Positions 33,608 to 40,573 of a DNA stretch of 64,000 bases are shown here, one piece after another. Origin of the DNA: Clostridium sp. (GTDB lineage Bacteria; Bacillota; Clostridia; Oscillospirales; Acutalibacteraceae); the NCBI GenBank assembly GCA_031272895.1, contig JAISSW010000002.1:124001-188000 (forward strand), in the 5' to 3' direction. Numbering within the stretch: the first letter of the stretch is position 1; the number at the start of each line of letters is the position of its first letter. The notes beneath the pieces were generated by a model. It had not been told where the DNA came from. It saw only the letters and a program-made list of their open reading frames with translations, and did not search any database. The position numbers and the translations under genes were made by a program.

Positions 33608-34555
33608 ATGGTCTATTATGATTTTACAGCGGCACAAAGCGGCAAGGGAGAGCTTCCGCCGGCTTCGCTGGAGAGCGGTAACTTGCTGTTTATTGTGTGC
33701 GGCGCCTCCGAGGTGGGTGGGCTGAGAGAGGGTTTCGGCTTTGACGAAAGCACAATACTTGAATGCACGGACCTTGATGAAAGCGTTCGCTACGCCTCCT
33801 TTGAGGGCTACGACTTTGTTTCCGCGATTTTGCTTAAGGACGAGCGCTTTTTGCCGGAGGAGCTGAATTTTTACGCCGCGCCGGGCTACCGTGTGCTTGT
33901 GCTGCCGAATGAACCCTCAGAAACGGCGCTGTGGCTCAGTGACGCGCTGGAAAAATACGCTCAGGCGCAGCTTGCCCGCAGGGACGACGACGTGCTTAAC
34001 AGGCTGTATTATATGTTTTGGCAGGGGCTTTTGGCGCAGTATTCCGACCGCTTGGAGCGCCTTGAGGACGAGATGGAGCTGCTGTCAGAGCAGCTTAGCG
34101 GCGGCGGTGAAAAGCAGCCCTTCAACAGCGTTGAGATAATGCGGCGGCGCAGCTACGCGGCGAAAAAATACCTAAGGGCTTTGTCATATTTGGGCGCGCA
34201 AATGGTCACGGACGGCAACGAGCTGTTGGACAAAAAGCACGCTCGGCTGTTCACAGGGGTGGAAATCCGCATAAGGCGGCTTTACGATTTTGCGGAGAGC
34301 CTTTACAGCCTCAGCGCTGAGCTGTTGGACACAACCCAAAGCAGAATCACACTGAGGACAAACGAGATTATGAACAAGCTTACTTTTATAACGCTGTTTT
34401 TTGCCCCGCTGACGGTCATAACGGGCATATATGGCATGAATTTTAAGTATATGCCGGAGCTTAACTGGCGCGTCGGCTACCCCGCGGCAATTGGCGTCAT
34501 GGTGCTTGTGTGTGTGCTGCTTTGGCTGCTTGCCAAGCGCAAAAAGTGGATATAG
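33608..34555 (+). CDS. corA: CorA-family magnesium/cobalt transporter
   Basis: A 315-residue CorA-like channel. A soluble N-terminal funnel with long helices (LNRLYYMFWQGLLAQYSDRLERLEDEMELLSEQL) is followed by two C-terminal membrane helices, with the signature YGMNF after the first (LTFITLFFAPLTVITGIYGMNF). A basic tail, AKRKKWI, ends the protein. GGGGAGGG precedes ATG 33608. It is close enough to the glutamate synthase genes to share their transcript. Confidence 0.88.
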   Translation: MVYYDFTAAQSGKGELPPASLESGNLLFIVCGASEVGGLREGFGFDESTILECTDLDESVRYASFEGYDFVSAILLKDERFLPEELNFYAAPGYRVLVLPNEPSETALWLSDALEKYAQAQLARRDDDVLNRLYYMFWQGLLAQYSDRLERLEDEMELLSEQLSGGGEKQPFNSVEIMRRRSYAAKKYLRALSYLGAQMVTDGNELLDKKHARLFTGVEIRIRRLYDFAESLYSLSAELLDTTQSRITLRTNEIMNKLTFITLFFAPLTVITGIYGMNFKYMPELNWRVGYPAAIGVMVLVCVLLWLLAKRKKWI

Positions 34556-34575
34556 ACCTTACCATAATTTGGAGC

Positions 34576-34605
34576 TTGCGCATAAGTGCACCCTTGTGTT
34601 AGAAT
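34576..34605 (+). promoter_or_regulatory. Possible promoter ahead of the small membrane protein
   Basis: TTGCGC (34576-34581) and TAGAAT (34600-34605) are 18 bp apart. The predicted start near 34612 would leave almost no leader for the following gene. Confidence 0.5.
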
Positions 34606-34623
34606 TACACAGGGGTGTGTTTC

Positions 34624-34890
34624 TTGAGTACCTATGTCAAGCATTTTCTGGAAGAGCTACGCAAAGCCAACGCTTTCAGCAGCGGGCTGCTGTGTATGGG
34701 CTTTTTGCTGTGCTATTCGGCTTTTTTGTTCTGCGCCGTGCTGGAGCTGTGCGCGGGGCATATTTTGGATTTTTGGGCGGCTCATTTGCTTGCCCGGGAC
34801 ATAAGCGGCTGCGCGGCAGGCTGTGTGGGTGTGCTTTGCTTCCAGTCGGTGGTTTGGGCTATTCTCCTGCCGCGAAAGGGGGAGGCTTAG
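34624..34890 (+). CDS. Small two-helix membrane protein, unknown
   Basis: An 88-residue product from TTG 34624 (a GTG at 34615 is also possible) with two hydrophobic helices (FSSGLLCMGFLLCYSAFLFCAVLELC and SGCAAGCVGVLCFQSVVWAILL) and six cysteines, most of them within the helices. A basic/acidic start (KHFLEELRKAN) precedes the first helix. AGGGGTG may be the ribosome binding site. It has no recognised family, and it ends convergently with dacF. Confidence 0.5.
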   Translation: MSTYVKHFLEELRKANAFSSGLLCMGFLLCYSAFLFCAVLELCAGHILDFWAAHLLARDISGCAAGCVGVLCFQSVVWAILLPRKGEA

Positions 34891-34919
34891 CGGCTCTTGC
34901 TGCCGTACTTATGTGCGGC

Positions 34920-36284
34920 TCAATTGCGCGTTCTACCCTCGGGTCCTACCCGCATGGGCCTTGGGTTGCGTTTCTTTCTGCGTTTGCGGAAATGCAGCAC
35001 GATATAGCCCGCCAACAACAGCAGTATTACGACCGCAATCAAGCGGAACGGCAGGGACTTAAACACGTCGCCAAGCAGCTTGATTGTGTAAAGGAAGGCG
35101 CTGCGCTGTGCGCTGCTTTGTGTAACAAGAGCAAACTCGCCCACCTCTTGATTGGCGTAATAAACCTTCGCCCCGCCCATGGCTTTGCCCTGCTCAACCG
35201 GCGCCTCCAGCTCCTCGGGCAGGCTCTCCTCGTCAGGCACAATAAGCAAACCGTTCGCCGCAACGCTTGATGGTAAAAGCAAGTATATGTCCTCCGCGGG
35301 GGAAAGCGGCATTCTGTCGCCCTCCTTGCCGTAAAGCAAGGGCAGCTCCGTAATAACATTCAGCGGCGTAGCCACCTTAACAAGGCGCAGGTTTTCAAAT
35401 GCCCAGGCGAACATTGACTTGGCGTCCACAAAGGCCGTGTTCTCCCCTATTGCGTCGTCGTCAAGGTTCTTTATGGTGCCGCGCATAACAATGGCGTAAT
35501 AGCTGTAGCCATTATGGCTTGCGTAACCGATTACGCAGCGCCCGGATTCCTCCGTGTGCCCTGTTTTTATCCCAATCGCATAGGGCGAATAATAATCAGG
35601 AATGCCGGGGTTCATCAGTTCATTTGTGTTTTTAATCGTGCGAGCGGGGAAGCCCCCAACGGCGGGTAATTCGTATTCTCTTTTTGCCACCAGCTCCGCA
35701 AAAACCGGGTACTCCATTGCCTTGCGCACCATTTTTAACATATCCGCAGCGCTGCTGTATTGCCCCGGCTCGTCCAAGCCGTGCGGATTGACAAACTGTG
35801 TGTTGCCGCAGCCCAAGGTCTGCGCAAACCGGTTCATTTTTTCAACAAAGGCAGTAACGCTGCCGCCGACCACCCGCGCCAGGGTCATAGCGGCGTCGTT
35901 GCCGCTTGGCAGCAGCAGGCAGGCAAGCAGCTCCTTGATTGTGCGCTCCTCCCCGCTTGAAAGCCCCGCCGTGGAGCTGTCCGTGCCGTAAAGTGCGTCC
36001 AAATCCGCTTGAGTAACCGTTACACGCTCGCTCAAATCCGCGCGTTCCTCAAGCACAACCGCCGCAGTCGCTATTTTAGTCAGTGAGGCGGGTGCGCTGC
36101 GGGTATCAGCCCCCTTGCTGAATATCACCTCGCCGTCGTCCGCGTTTGCCAGCAGATAAATAGGCGAATGAAGGGTAATGCCGCTATCCTTCAGCAGGCT
36201 GCTTGACCATTCCCCAAACGCCGTAACAGGCAGCAAGCAGAGCAAAAATATTGCGGCAAAACCGATTAAAATCCTTTTACGCAT
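34920..36284 (-). CDS. D-alanyl-D-alanine carboxypeptidase (DacF/PBP5-like, S11 family)
   Basis: This exported penicillin-binding protein trims the terminal D-Ala of peptidoglycan. In the 454 residues a signal peptide (residues 1-24) is followed by the catalytic SLTK (Ser67, Lys70), SGN (127-129) and KTG (240-242). A C-terminal membrane segment (LIAVVILLLLAGYIVL) and a basic tail replace the usual amphipathic anchor. ATG 36284 is favoured over a TTG two codons upstream. The gene faces an overlapping divergent promoter. Confidence 0.92.
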   Translation of the reverse strand: MRKRILIGFAAIFLLCLLPVTAFGEWSSSLLKDSGITLHSPIYLLANADDGEVIFSKGADTRSAPASLTKIATAAVVLEERADLSERVTVTQADLDALYGTDSSTAGLSSGEERTIKELLACLLLPSGNDAAMTLARVVGGSVTAFVEKMNRFAQTLGCGNTQFVNPHGLDEPGQYSSAADMLKMVRKAMEYPVFAELVAKREYELPAVGGFPARTIKNTNELMNPGIPDYYSPYAIGIKTGHTEESGRCVIGYASHNGYSYYAIVMRGTIKNLDDDAIGENTAFVDAKSMFAWAFENLRLVKVATPLNVITELPLLYGKEGDRMPLSPAEDIYLLLPSSVAANGLLIVPDEESLPEELEAPVEQGKAMGGAKVYYANQEVGEFALVTQSSAQRSAFLYTIKLLGDVFKSLPFRLIAVVILLLLAGYIVLHFRKRRKKRNPRPMRVGPEGRTRN

Positions 36285-36312
36285 AGACAAATCCCGCCCA
36301 ATAGGTTATAAT
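36284..36312 (+). promoter_or_regulatory. Promoter for the 36.4-kb phosphoesterase, inside the dacF leader
   Basis: TAGACA (36284-36289, covering the dacF start codon) and TATAAT (36307-36312) are 17 bp apart. Confidence 0.7.
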
Positions 36313-36319
36313 ATAACAT

Positions 36320-36328
36320 ATTATACCA
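36320..36328 (-). promoter_or_regulatory. Extended -10 promoter for dacF
   Basis: On the minus strand TGG-TATAAT (36328-36320) forms an extended -10; the -35 is weak. The transcript would run straight through the opposing promoter. Confidence 0.65.
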
Positions 36329-36402
36329 CTTTTGCCCGAAAGAATAAAGCGGGTAAGGGGATTTTCTTTAAGGGAGGTACGCGCGGCTGCGCGGCAGGCA
36401 CT

Positions 36403-37092
36403 ATGGTTTACGTCACAGGGGATATGCACGGCATTATGGATAGGTTTTCAGCTCCCGCCCTGCGCAGGCTTAAAAAGGGGGATTACCTGCTTGTTTGCGG
36501 GGATTTCGGCTTTATTTGGGACGGCGGCAAGGAGGAAAGCGCTTTCCTGAAAAAAATAGGCAAAAAAAAGTACACGGTCGCCTTTGTTGACGGCTCCCAC
36601 GAAAACTTTGAGCTCTTGGACAAATACCCCAAAGAGGATTTTTGCGGCGGGAAAGCGCGGCACATCTGCGGCAACCTGTGGTACCTTATGCGCGGCGAGC
36701 TTTACACAATTGACGGCGAAAGCTATTTTGCCATGGGCGGCGGCGAGAACACGGACTTTGAATCGCAAACAGGCGCCGCGGCTTGGACCGGGCGCGAAAT
36801 GCCAACCGATGAGGAACTGCAGCATGGTGTTGAAAGCCTGCGCAGGCACGGCAGCAAGGTGGATTATATTATAACCCATGAGCCGCCAATGAAGCTAAAG
36901 GAATTTTTGTGTCTGCGGCAAAAGGGCGAAACCCGCATAACGGGGCTTAACACATACTTAGAGGAGCTTTCCAAGGCTGTTGAATACAAGCGTTGGTTCT
37001 TTGGCTCCCTGCATTTGGATAAATATGTTTCCGGCACGCACGCGGCGGTTTTCCAAAACATTTTGGACGCAAAAACGGGGCATTTTATTTAG
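36403..37092 (+). CDS. Calcineurin-like metallophosphoesterase (short)
   Basis: A 229-residue soluble enzyme with the motifs VTGDMHG, LVCGDFGFIWDGG, VDGSHENFELL, ITHEPP and FGSLHLDK. The only good start is ATG 36403, but the purine-rich GGGAGG (36372-36377) lies 25 bases upstream; a CGCGC/GCGCG stem between them (36380-36393) could bring it to about 11 bases. The frame upstream is open but runs across the promoter. The substrate is unknown. Confidence 0.85.
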   Translation: MVYVTGDMHGIMDRFSAPALRRLKKGDYLLVCGDFGFIWDGGKEESAFLKKIGKKKYTVAFVDGSHENFELLDKYPKEDFCGGKARHICGNLWYLMRGELYTIDGESYFAMGGGENTDFESQTGAAAWTGREMPTDEELQHGVESLRRHGSKVDYIITHEPPMKLKEFLCLRQKGETRITGLNTYLEELSKAVEYKRWFFGSLHLDKYVSGTHAAVFQNILDAKTGHFI

Positions 37093-37110
37093 GGAGTGCG
37101 CCGGCACAGG

Positions 37111-37371
37111 CTAATAAATCCCACCCAAGCGTTTCTCAAGGGTAGAGGTGTTCGGCGAAACAAGATAGTAGCCGTCCTCGCCTCCGTCCGCGCTTGCCGT
37201 AATAACAAGGCTGCGCGGCAGCTCTCCGTCACAGCAATCTTTCAGCCTGCCCGCTCTTTCCAAGCTTTTCAGCAGCTCCCGTGAGGCTCGTTTTACCGTA
37301 AGAGAATCAACGTCCAAAAGGGCAATAATATCCTCCCTTGCAAGGGAGGCTTTTGATATGTGCAAATTCAT
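37111..37371 (-). CDS. RemB-like extracellular matrix regulator (DUF370)
   Basis: An 86-residue protein of the RemA/RemB family, DNA-binding or partner proteins linked to biofilm control in Bacillus. The pattern is DIIALLDVDSLTVKRASRELLKSLERAGRL, then ELPRSLVIT, and YYLVSPNTSTLEKRL at the end. The conserved LxS at the C-terminus agrees with RemB rather than RemA. It overlaps ruvX by 4 bases and ends the pyrK operon. Confidence 0.8.
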   Translation of the reverse strand: MNLHISKASLAREDIIALLDVDSLTVKRASRELLKSLERAGRLKDCCDGELPRSLVITASADGGEDGYYLVSPNTSTLEKRLGGIY

Positions 37372-37790
37372 CTGTTCCTCCTAAAATCCAAATACTCCTG
37401 AAGGATTATCACCGCGGCGGCGGAATCCACAACAGCCTTGCGCTTTTTGCCGCGCACGTCCGTGCCGCTCAGCGCATTGTGCGCCATAACGCTTGTGAGC
37501 CTTTCGTCCCTCAAAATAATCGGAAGCTCGCTTTGTTTCCGCAAAATATCTGTAAAGGCTTTACACTTTACAGTCATTTCGCTTTCGCTGCCGTCCATGT
37601 TGCGCGGGCAGCCGACCACAATTTCAGCCGCGCCAAGGCTTTTTGCCTGCTCGGAAATTTGCGCCGCAATTGCCGCAAGGCTTTTACCTTTACAGTCTAT
37701 CCTCCCGACTGGGTACGCCAAAACCTCTCCCGCGTCGCAGGCGGCAAGCCCCGTCCTTGCGCTGCCGAAATCAACACCCAAAATCACCAT
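37368..37790 (-). CDS. ruvX: Putative pre-16S rRNA nuclease / Holliday junction resolvase-like YqgF
   Basis: A 140-residue RNase H-fold enzyme of the YqgF/RuvX family, implicated in 16S rRNA 5'-end maturation. It has GVDFGSARTGLAACD at the start, IVVGCPRNMDGSES in the middle, LRDERLTSVMA and the final acidic VVDSAAAVIILQEYLD. It overlaps pyrD by 7 bases. Confidence 0.92.
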   Translation of the reverse strand: MVILGVDFGSARTGLAACDAGEVLAYPVGRIDCKGKSLAAIAAQISEQAKSLGAAEIVVGCPRNMDGSESEMTVKCKAFTDILRKQSELPIILRDERLTSVMAHNALSGTDVRGKKRKAVVDSAAAVIILQEYLDFRRNR

Positions 37791-38698
37791 GGTTTAACCT
37801 GCCCGCTCAGCTCACTTATACTGTCGCAGCCCTCTGCGCGAACCCATTCCTCCAGCCCTTCAATAATCTTAATCGGCGCAAACGGGTCTGTGAAGCAGGC
37901 CGTTCCCACCTGCACCGCATTAGCCCCCGCAAGGATAAGCTCCGCGGCGTCCTGCCAGCGGCTGACACCGCCCATGCCGATAATCGGCAGCTTGACCGCC
38001 TTGCGAACCTCCCAAACCATGCGCACCGCAACGGGCAGCACCGCCGGACCCGAAAGCCCGCCGGTGTTGTTGCGCAGGATTGGACGTCGGGTGGCGACGT
38101 CAATTTTCATGCCGGTGATTGTGTTTATTAAGCTCAGCGCGTCCGCTCCCGCCTCCTGGGCGGCAAGGGCAATTTCGGCTATGCTTGTTACGTTCGGCGT
38201 CAGCTTCACAACTAAGGGTGTGCCGCCGCAGACTGCCTTAACAGCCGCCACAATTTTCTCCACGCTTTGACATGAGCTGCCGAAGGACACGCCGCCCTCC
38301 CGCACATTCGGGCAGGAAATATTCAGCTCCAGCATATGTATTCCGCTTGCCGCAAGCAGCCGCGCGTTCTCAACGTAATCCTCCATGCAGGAGCCGGCGG
38401 CGTTGGCAATGACCACAACACCCTGCCGCAAAAGCCAGGGCAAATCCTCGCGAATAAAATGCTCTGCGCCGGGGTTTTGCAGCCCAACGCTGTTGAGTAT
38501 CCCCGATGGTGTTTCCGCAATACGCGGCGGCGGATTGCCCAAACGCCTGTGAAGTGTTGTGCCTTTACAGCTTATTCCCCCCAGCCTTTCTAACGGGAAA
38601 AAGTCGCCGTAATCCTTGCCAAAGCCATATGTTCCCGACGCCGTAATAACGGGGTTTTTGAATTCCACACCGCAGATATTAACATTAAGCAGACCCAT
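37784..38698 (-). CDS. pyrD: Dihydroorotate dehydrogenase B, catalytic subunit
   Basis: PyrD oxidises dihydroorotate to orotate in pyrimidine synthesis, passing electrons through PyrK to NAD. The 304-residue FMN barrel has NPVITASGTYGFGKDYG, the active-site cysteine in LNISCPNVREGGVSFG, VKLTPNVTSIAEIA and IIGMGGVS. ATG 38698 overlaps the pyrK stop as TGATG. Confidence 0.95.
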   Translation of the reverse strand: MGLLNVNICGVEFKNPVITASGTYGFGKDYGDFFPLERLGGISCKGTTLHRRLGNPPPRIAETPSGILNSVGLQNPGAEHFIREDLPWLLRQGVVVIANAAGSCMEDYVENARLLAASGIHMLELNISCPNVREGGVSFGSSCQSVEKIVAAVKAVCGGTPLVVKLTPNVTSIAEIALAAQEAGADALSLINTITGMKIDVATRRPILRNNTGGLSGPAVLPVAVRMVWEVRKAVKLPIIGMGGVSRWQDAAELILAGANAVQVGTACFTDPFAPIKIIEGLEEWVRAEGCDSISELSGQVKPW

Positions 38699-39462
38699 CA
38701 CCAGCACAGCTCCTCTCCGTTAAAAACGGGACCGTCCTTGCACACCCGCAGGTAGTCCTCCGTACCGGCCCGCTTGATTTTTGCCGAGCAAACCAAGCAA
38801 GCTCCGACTCCGCAGCCCATGCGCTCCTCCAGCGAAAGGCGGCAGGGCACGGTTTTTTTTGCGGCAAGCTCCGCCACAGCCCTTAGCATTGGCATTGGTC
38901 CGCAGGCAAATACCGCGTCATATCGGTTTTCCTCAAGCAGCCGCTCCATGGGGGTGGTAACAAAGCCCCTTGTGCCGCGGCTGCCGTCCTCCGTTGCTAT
39001 TGCGACGCATTGGCAAGCCGCGGCGAACTCATCCTCCAAAATAACCTGCTCAGCCGTTCTGAAGCCCAAAACAGCGTCGGTAACAGCCGCGCCGCAGCGC
39101 AGGGCGCAATCAAGCAAGGGCGGCACACCTATGCCGCCGCCAACCACCAACAGCCGTTTGTTGTCCCCAAGGCCGCCAAAGCCGTTGCCAAGCGCCCCCA
39201 AAATATCCAAGGTGCCTCCGACCGCCTGCTGTGACAGCCACGCCGTACCCTCTCCCCGCACGGCATAAACAAGCGTAATCCGCCCGTCGTCAACCCTGCA
39301 AATTGAGATTGGTCTGCGCAGGGTTTTCTCCCCGCAAAGGACGTGGACAAACTGCCCCGGCTGTGCCTGCGCGGCGACGAGCGGGCTGTCCAGCTCCGCG
39401 CGGTATATTCCCTGCGCAATCAAGCTGTTGGACAGCAAGCGCGCTATTTCCTGAAGCGCCAT
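38698..39462 (-). CDS. pyrK: Dihydroorotate dehydrogenase B electron-transfer subunit
   Basis: PyrK carries FAD and a 2Fe-2S cluster and links PyrD to NAD. In 254 residues one sees the FAD-binding RRPISICRVDDG, the NAD-binding LLVVGGGIGVPPLLDCAL, FACGPMPMLRAV, and the cluster motif MGCGVGACLVCSAK followed by VCKDG. ATG 39462 stands behind GGAGG; the upstream frame crosses the promoter. It heads pyrK-pyrD-ruvX-remB. Confidence 0.95.
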   Translation of the reverse strand: MALQEIARLLSNSLIAQGIYRAELDSPLVAAQAQPGQFVHVLCGEKTLRRPISICRVDDGRITLVYAVRGEGTAWLSQQAVGGTLDILGALGNGFGGLGDNKRLLVVGGGIGVPPLLDCALRCGAAVTDAVLGFRTAEQVILEDEFAAACQCVAIATEDGSRGTRGFVTTPMERLLEENRYDAVFACGPMPMLRAVAELAAKKTVPCRLSLEERMGCGVGACLVCSAKIKRAGTEDYLRVCKDGPVFNGEELCW

Positions 39463-39496
39463 CAAAAAACCTCCGCTGAAAAGTTTGTTACTGCAA

Positions 39497-39525
39497 AGTA
39501 TACAGGTTTTTTTACTGTTTGTCAA
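39497..39525 (-). promoter_or_regulatory. Sigma-A promoter for pyrK-pyrD-ruvX-remB
   Basis: On the minus strand TTGACA (39525-39520) and TATACT (39502-39497) are 17 bp apart. The -35 begins inside the T-run of the spo0A terminator. Confidence 0.88.
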
Positions 39526-39565
39526 AAAACAAAGGACGCGGGTGTTGCCCCGCGCCCCTGTGTTC
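39524..39565 (-). terminator. Terminator of spo0A
   Basis: On the minus strand CGCGGG and CCCGCG pair around GCAACA. AAAGGA and TCCTTT can extend the stem past a bulge, and TTTGTTTTTT follows. Confidence 0.82.
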
Positions 39566-39571
39566 CTTTGA

Positions 39572-40339
39572 TTATGCCGTAGCCTTTAGCTGCAGGCGCA
39601 GCTTGTCGCTAATCATGGCAATAAATTCGCTGTTTGTGGGCTTGCCCCTGCTGTTTTGGATTGTATACCCAAAGTAGGAGCTAAGCACGTCCACGTCGCC
39701 GCGGTCCCACGCAACCTCAATGGCGTGGCGGATTGCCCTTTCCACCCGGCTGGCAGTGGTTTGGTTCGTCTTTGCAACCGTGGGATAGAGCAGCTTGGTA
39801 ACGGCGCTCATCATGCCGGGGTCCTGCACGCTCATATGTATTGCTTCGCGCAGGTATTGGTACCCCTTTATGTGGGCGGGTACGCCGATTTGGTGCATAA
39901 TCTCGCTGATTGTCACATCCAAATCATGCGGCAGCAGCTTTACACCGCGGCGGCGGCTCATGTGTTCGCTGCGCTGGATTATACGCTCGGCAAGGGTTTC
40001 CGGGTCAAAGGGCTTGAGCATATAGTAATCCGCGCCCGCGTCCAGAACGTCCTGCTCAAACGCTGCGTTATCCATCCCCGAAAGCACAAACACCATGGGG
40101 CGTTTTACCGCTTTCATCAACCGCAGCTGCGCAAGCACGCCCAAGGCATCCAAGCGTGGCATAAACGCATCCAACAGCAGCACCTCCGGCGCGGGCGGCT
40201 TGTTCATGCGCTCAAGAACAAGCTTGCCGTCCTTTGGTATTGTTTGAACCTCAAGTCCTTTGGTGCGCAGGGCCTGCACGCACATGGAGGAAAACTCGGT
40301 TCCCTCCTCCGCCAGCAGAACTTTCAACCTTTTTTCCAT
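39572..40339 (-). CDS. spo0A: Sporulation transcription factor Spo0A
   Basis: This is the master regulator of sporulation entry. The 255 residues show a receiver domain with the acidic pair Glu11-Glu12, the phosphorylation site Asp57 (LLLDAFMP), Ser87 and Lys109 (YYMLKPFD). The DNA-binding domain has [32 protein letters not shown] and [16 protein letters not shown]. Here a Glu pair takes the place of the more usual acidic Asp pair. It is monocistronic, with AGGAGG before the ATG. Confidence 0.96.
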   Translation of the reverse strand: MEKRLKVLLAEEGTEFSSMCVQALRTKGLEVQTIPKDGKLVLERMNKPPAPEVLLLDAFMPRLDALGVLAQLRLMKAVKRPMVFVLSGMDNAAFEQDVLDAGADYYMLKPFDPETLAERIIQRSEHMSRRRGVKLLPHDLDVTISEIMHQIGVPAHIKGYQYLREAIHMSVQDPGMMSAVTKLLYPTVAKTNQTTASRVERAIRHAIEVAWDRGDVDVLSSYFGYTIQNSRGKPTNSEFIAMISDKLRLQLKATA

Positions 40340-40372
40340 CGTGTTTACCTCCTATCTTGGTTTTTGCACCTA

Positions 40373-40400
40373 TTCTACCCTATTTGGTAAAATTTGTCAA
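40373..40400 (-). promoter_or_regulatory. Vegetative promoter of spo0A
   Basis: On the minus strand TTGACA (40400-40395) and TAGAAT (40378-40373) are 16 bp apart. I saw no exact TTGTCGAA 0A box nearby. Confidence 0.8.
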
Positions 40401-40475
40401 CTGCGAAATTTCGAGGAAAAGAGGCTGTAAATCTTAAAAAATTGGCAAAAATTCCCGCATTTGTTGCGTAAACTC

Positions 40476-40504
40476 AAATTTTCCCGTCTAATTAGGGAAA
40501 ATTT
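40476..40504. terminator. AT-rich hairpin between spoIIIE and spo0A
   Basis: AAATTTTCCC (40476-40485) pairs perfectly with GGGAAAATTT (40495-40504) across a 9-base loop. It could end the spoIIIE transcript, although the T-run is short. Confidence 0.5.
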
Positions 40505-40573
40505 TGCGTTGCGTGGAAATTTTTCACACTTGTGTTTATAATGAATAGCAACAACTATATATAGTGCCTGTGC

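Noticed and set aside
40380-40480. Spo0A boxes upstream of spo0A
   Set aside because: No exact TTGTCGAA or complement was found; the nearest partial matches are not convincing.
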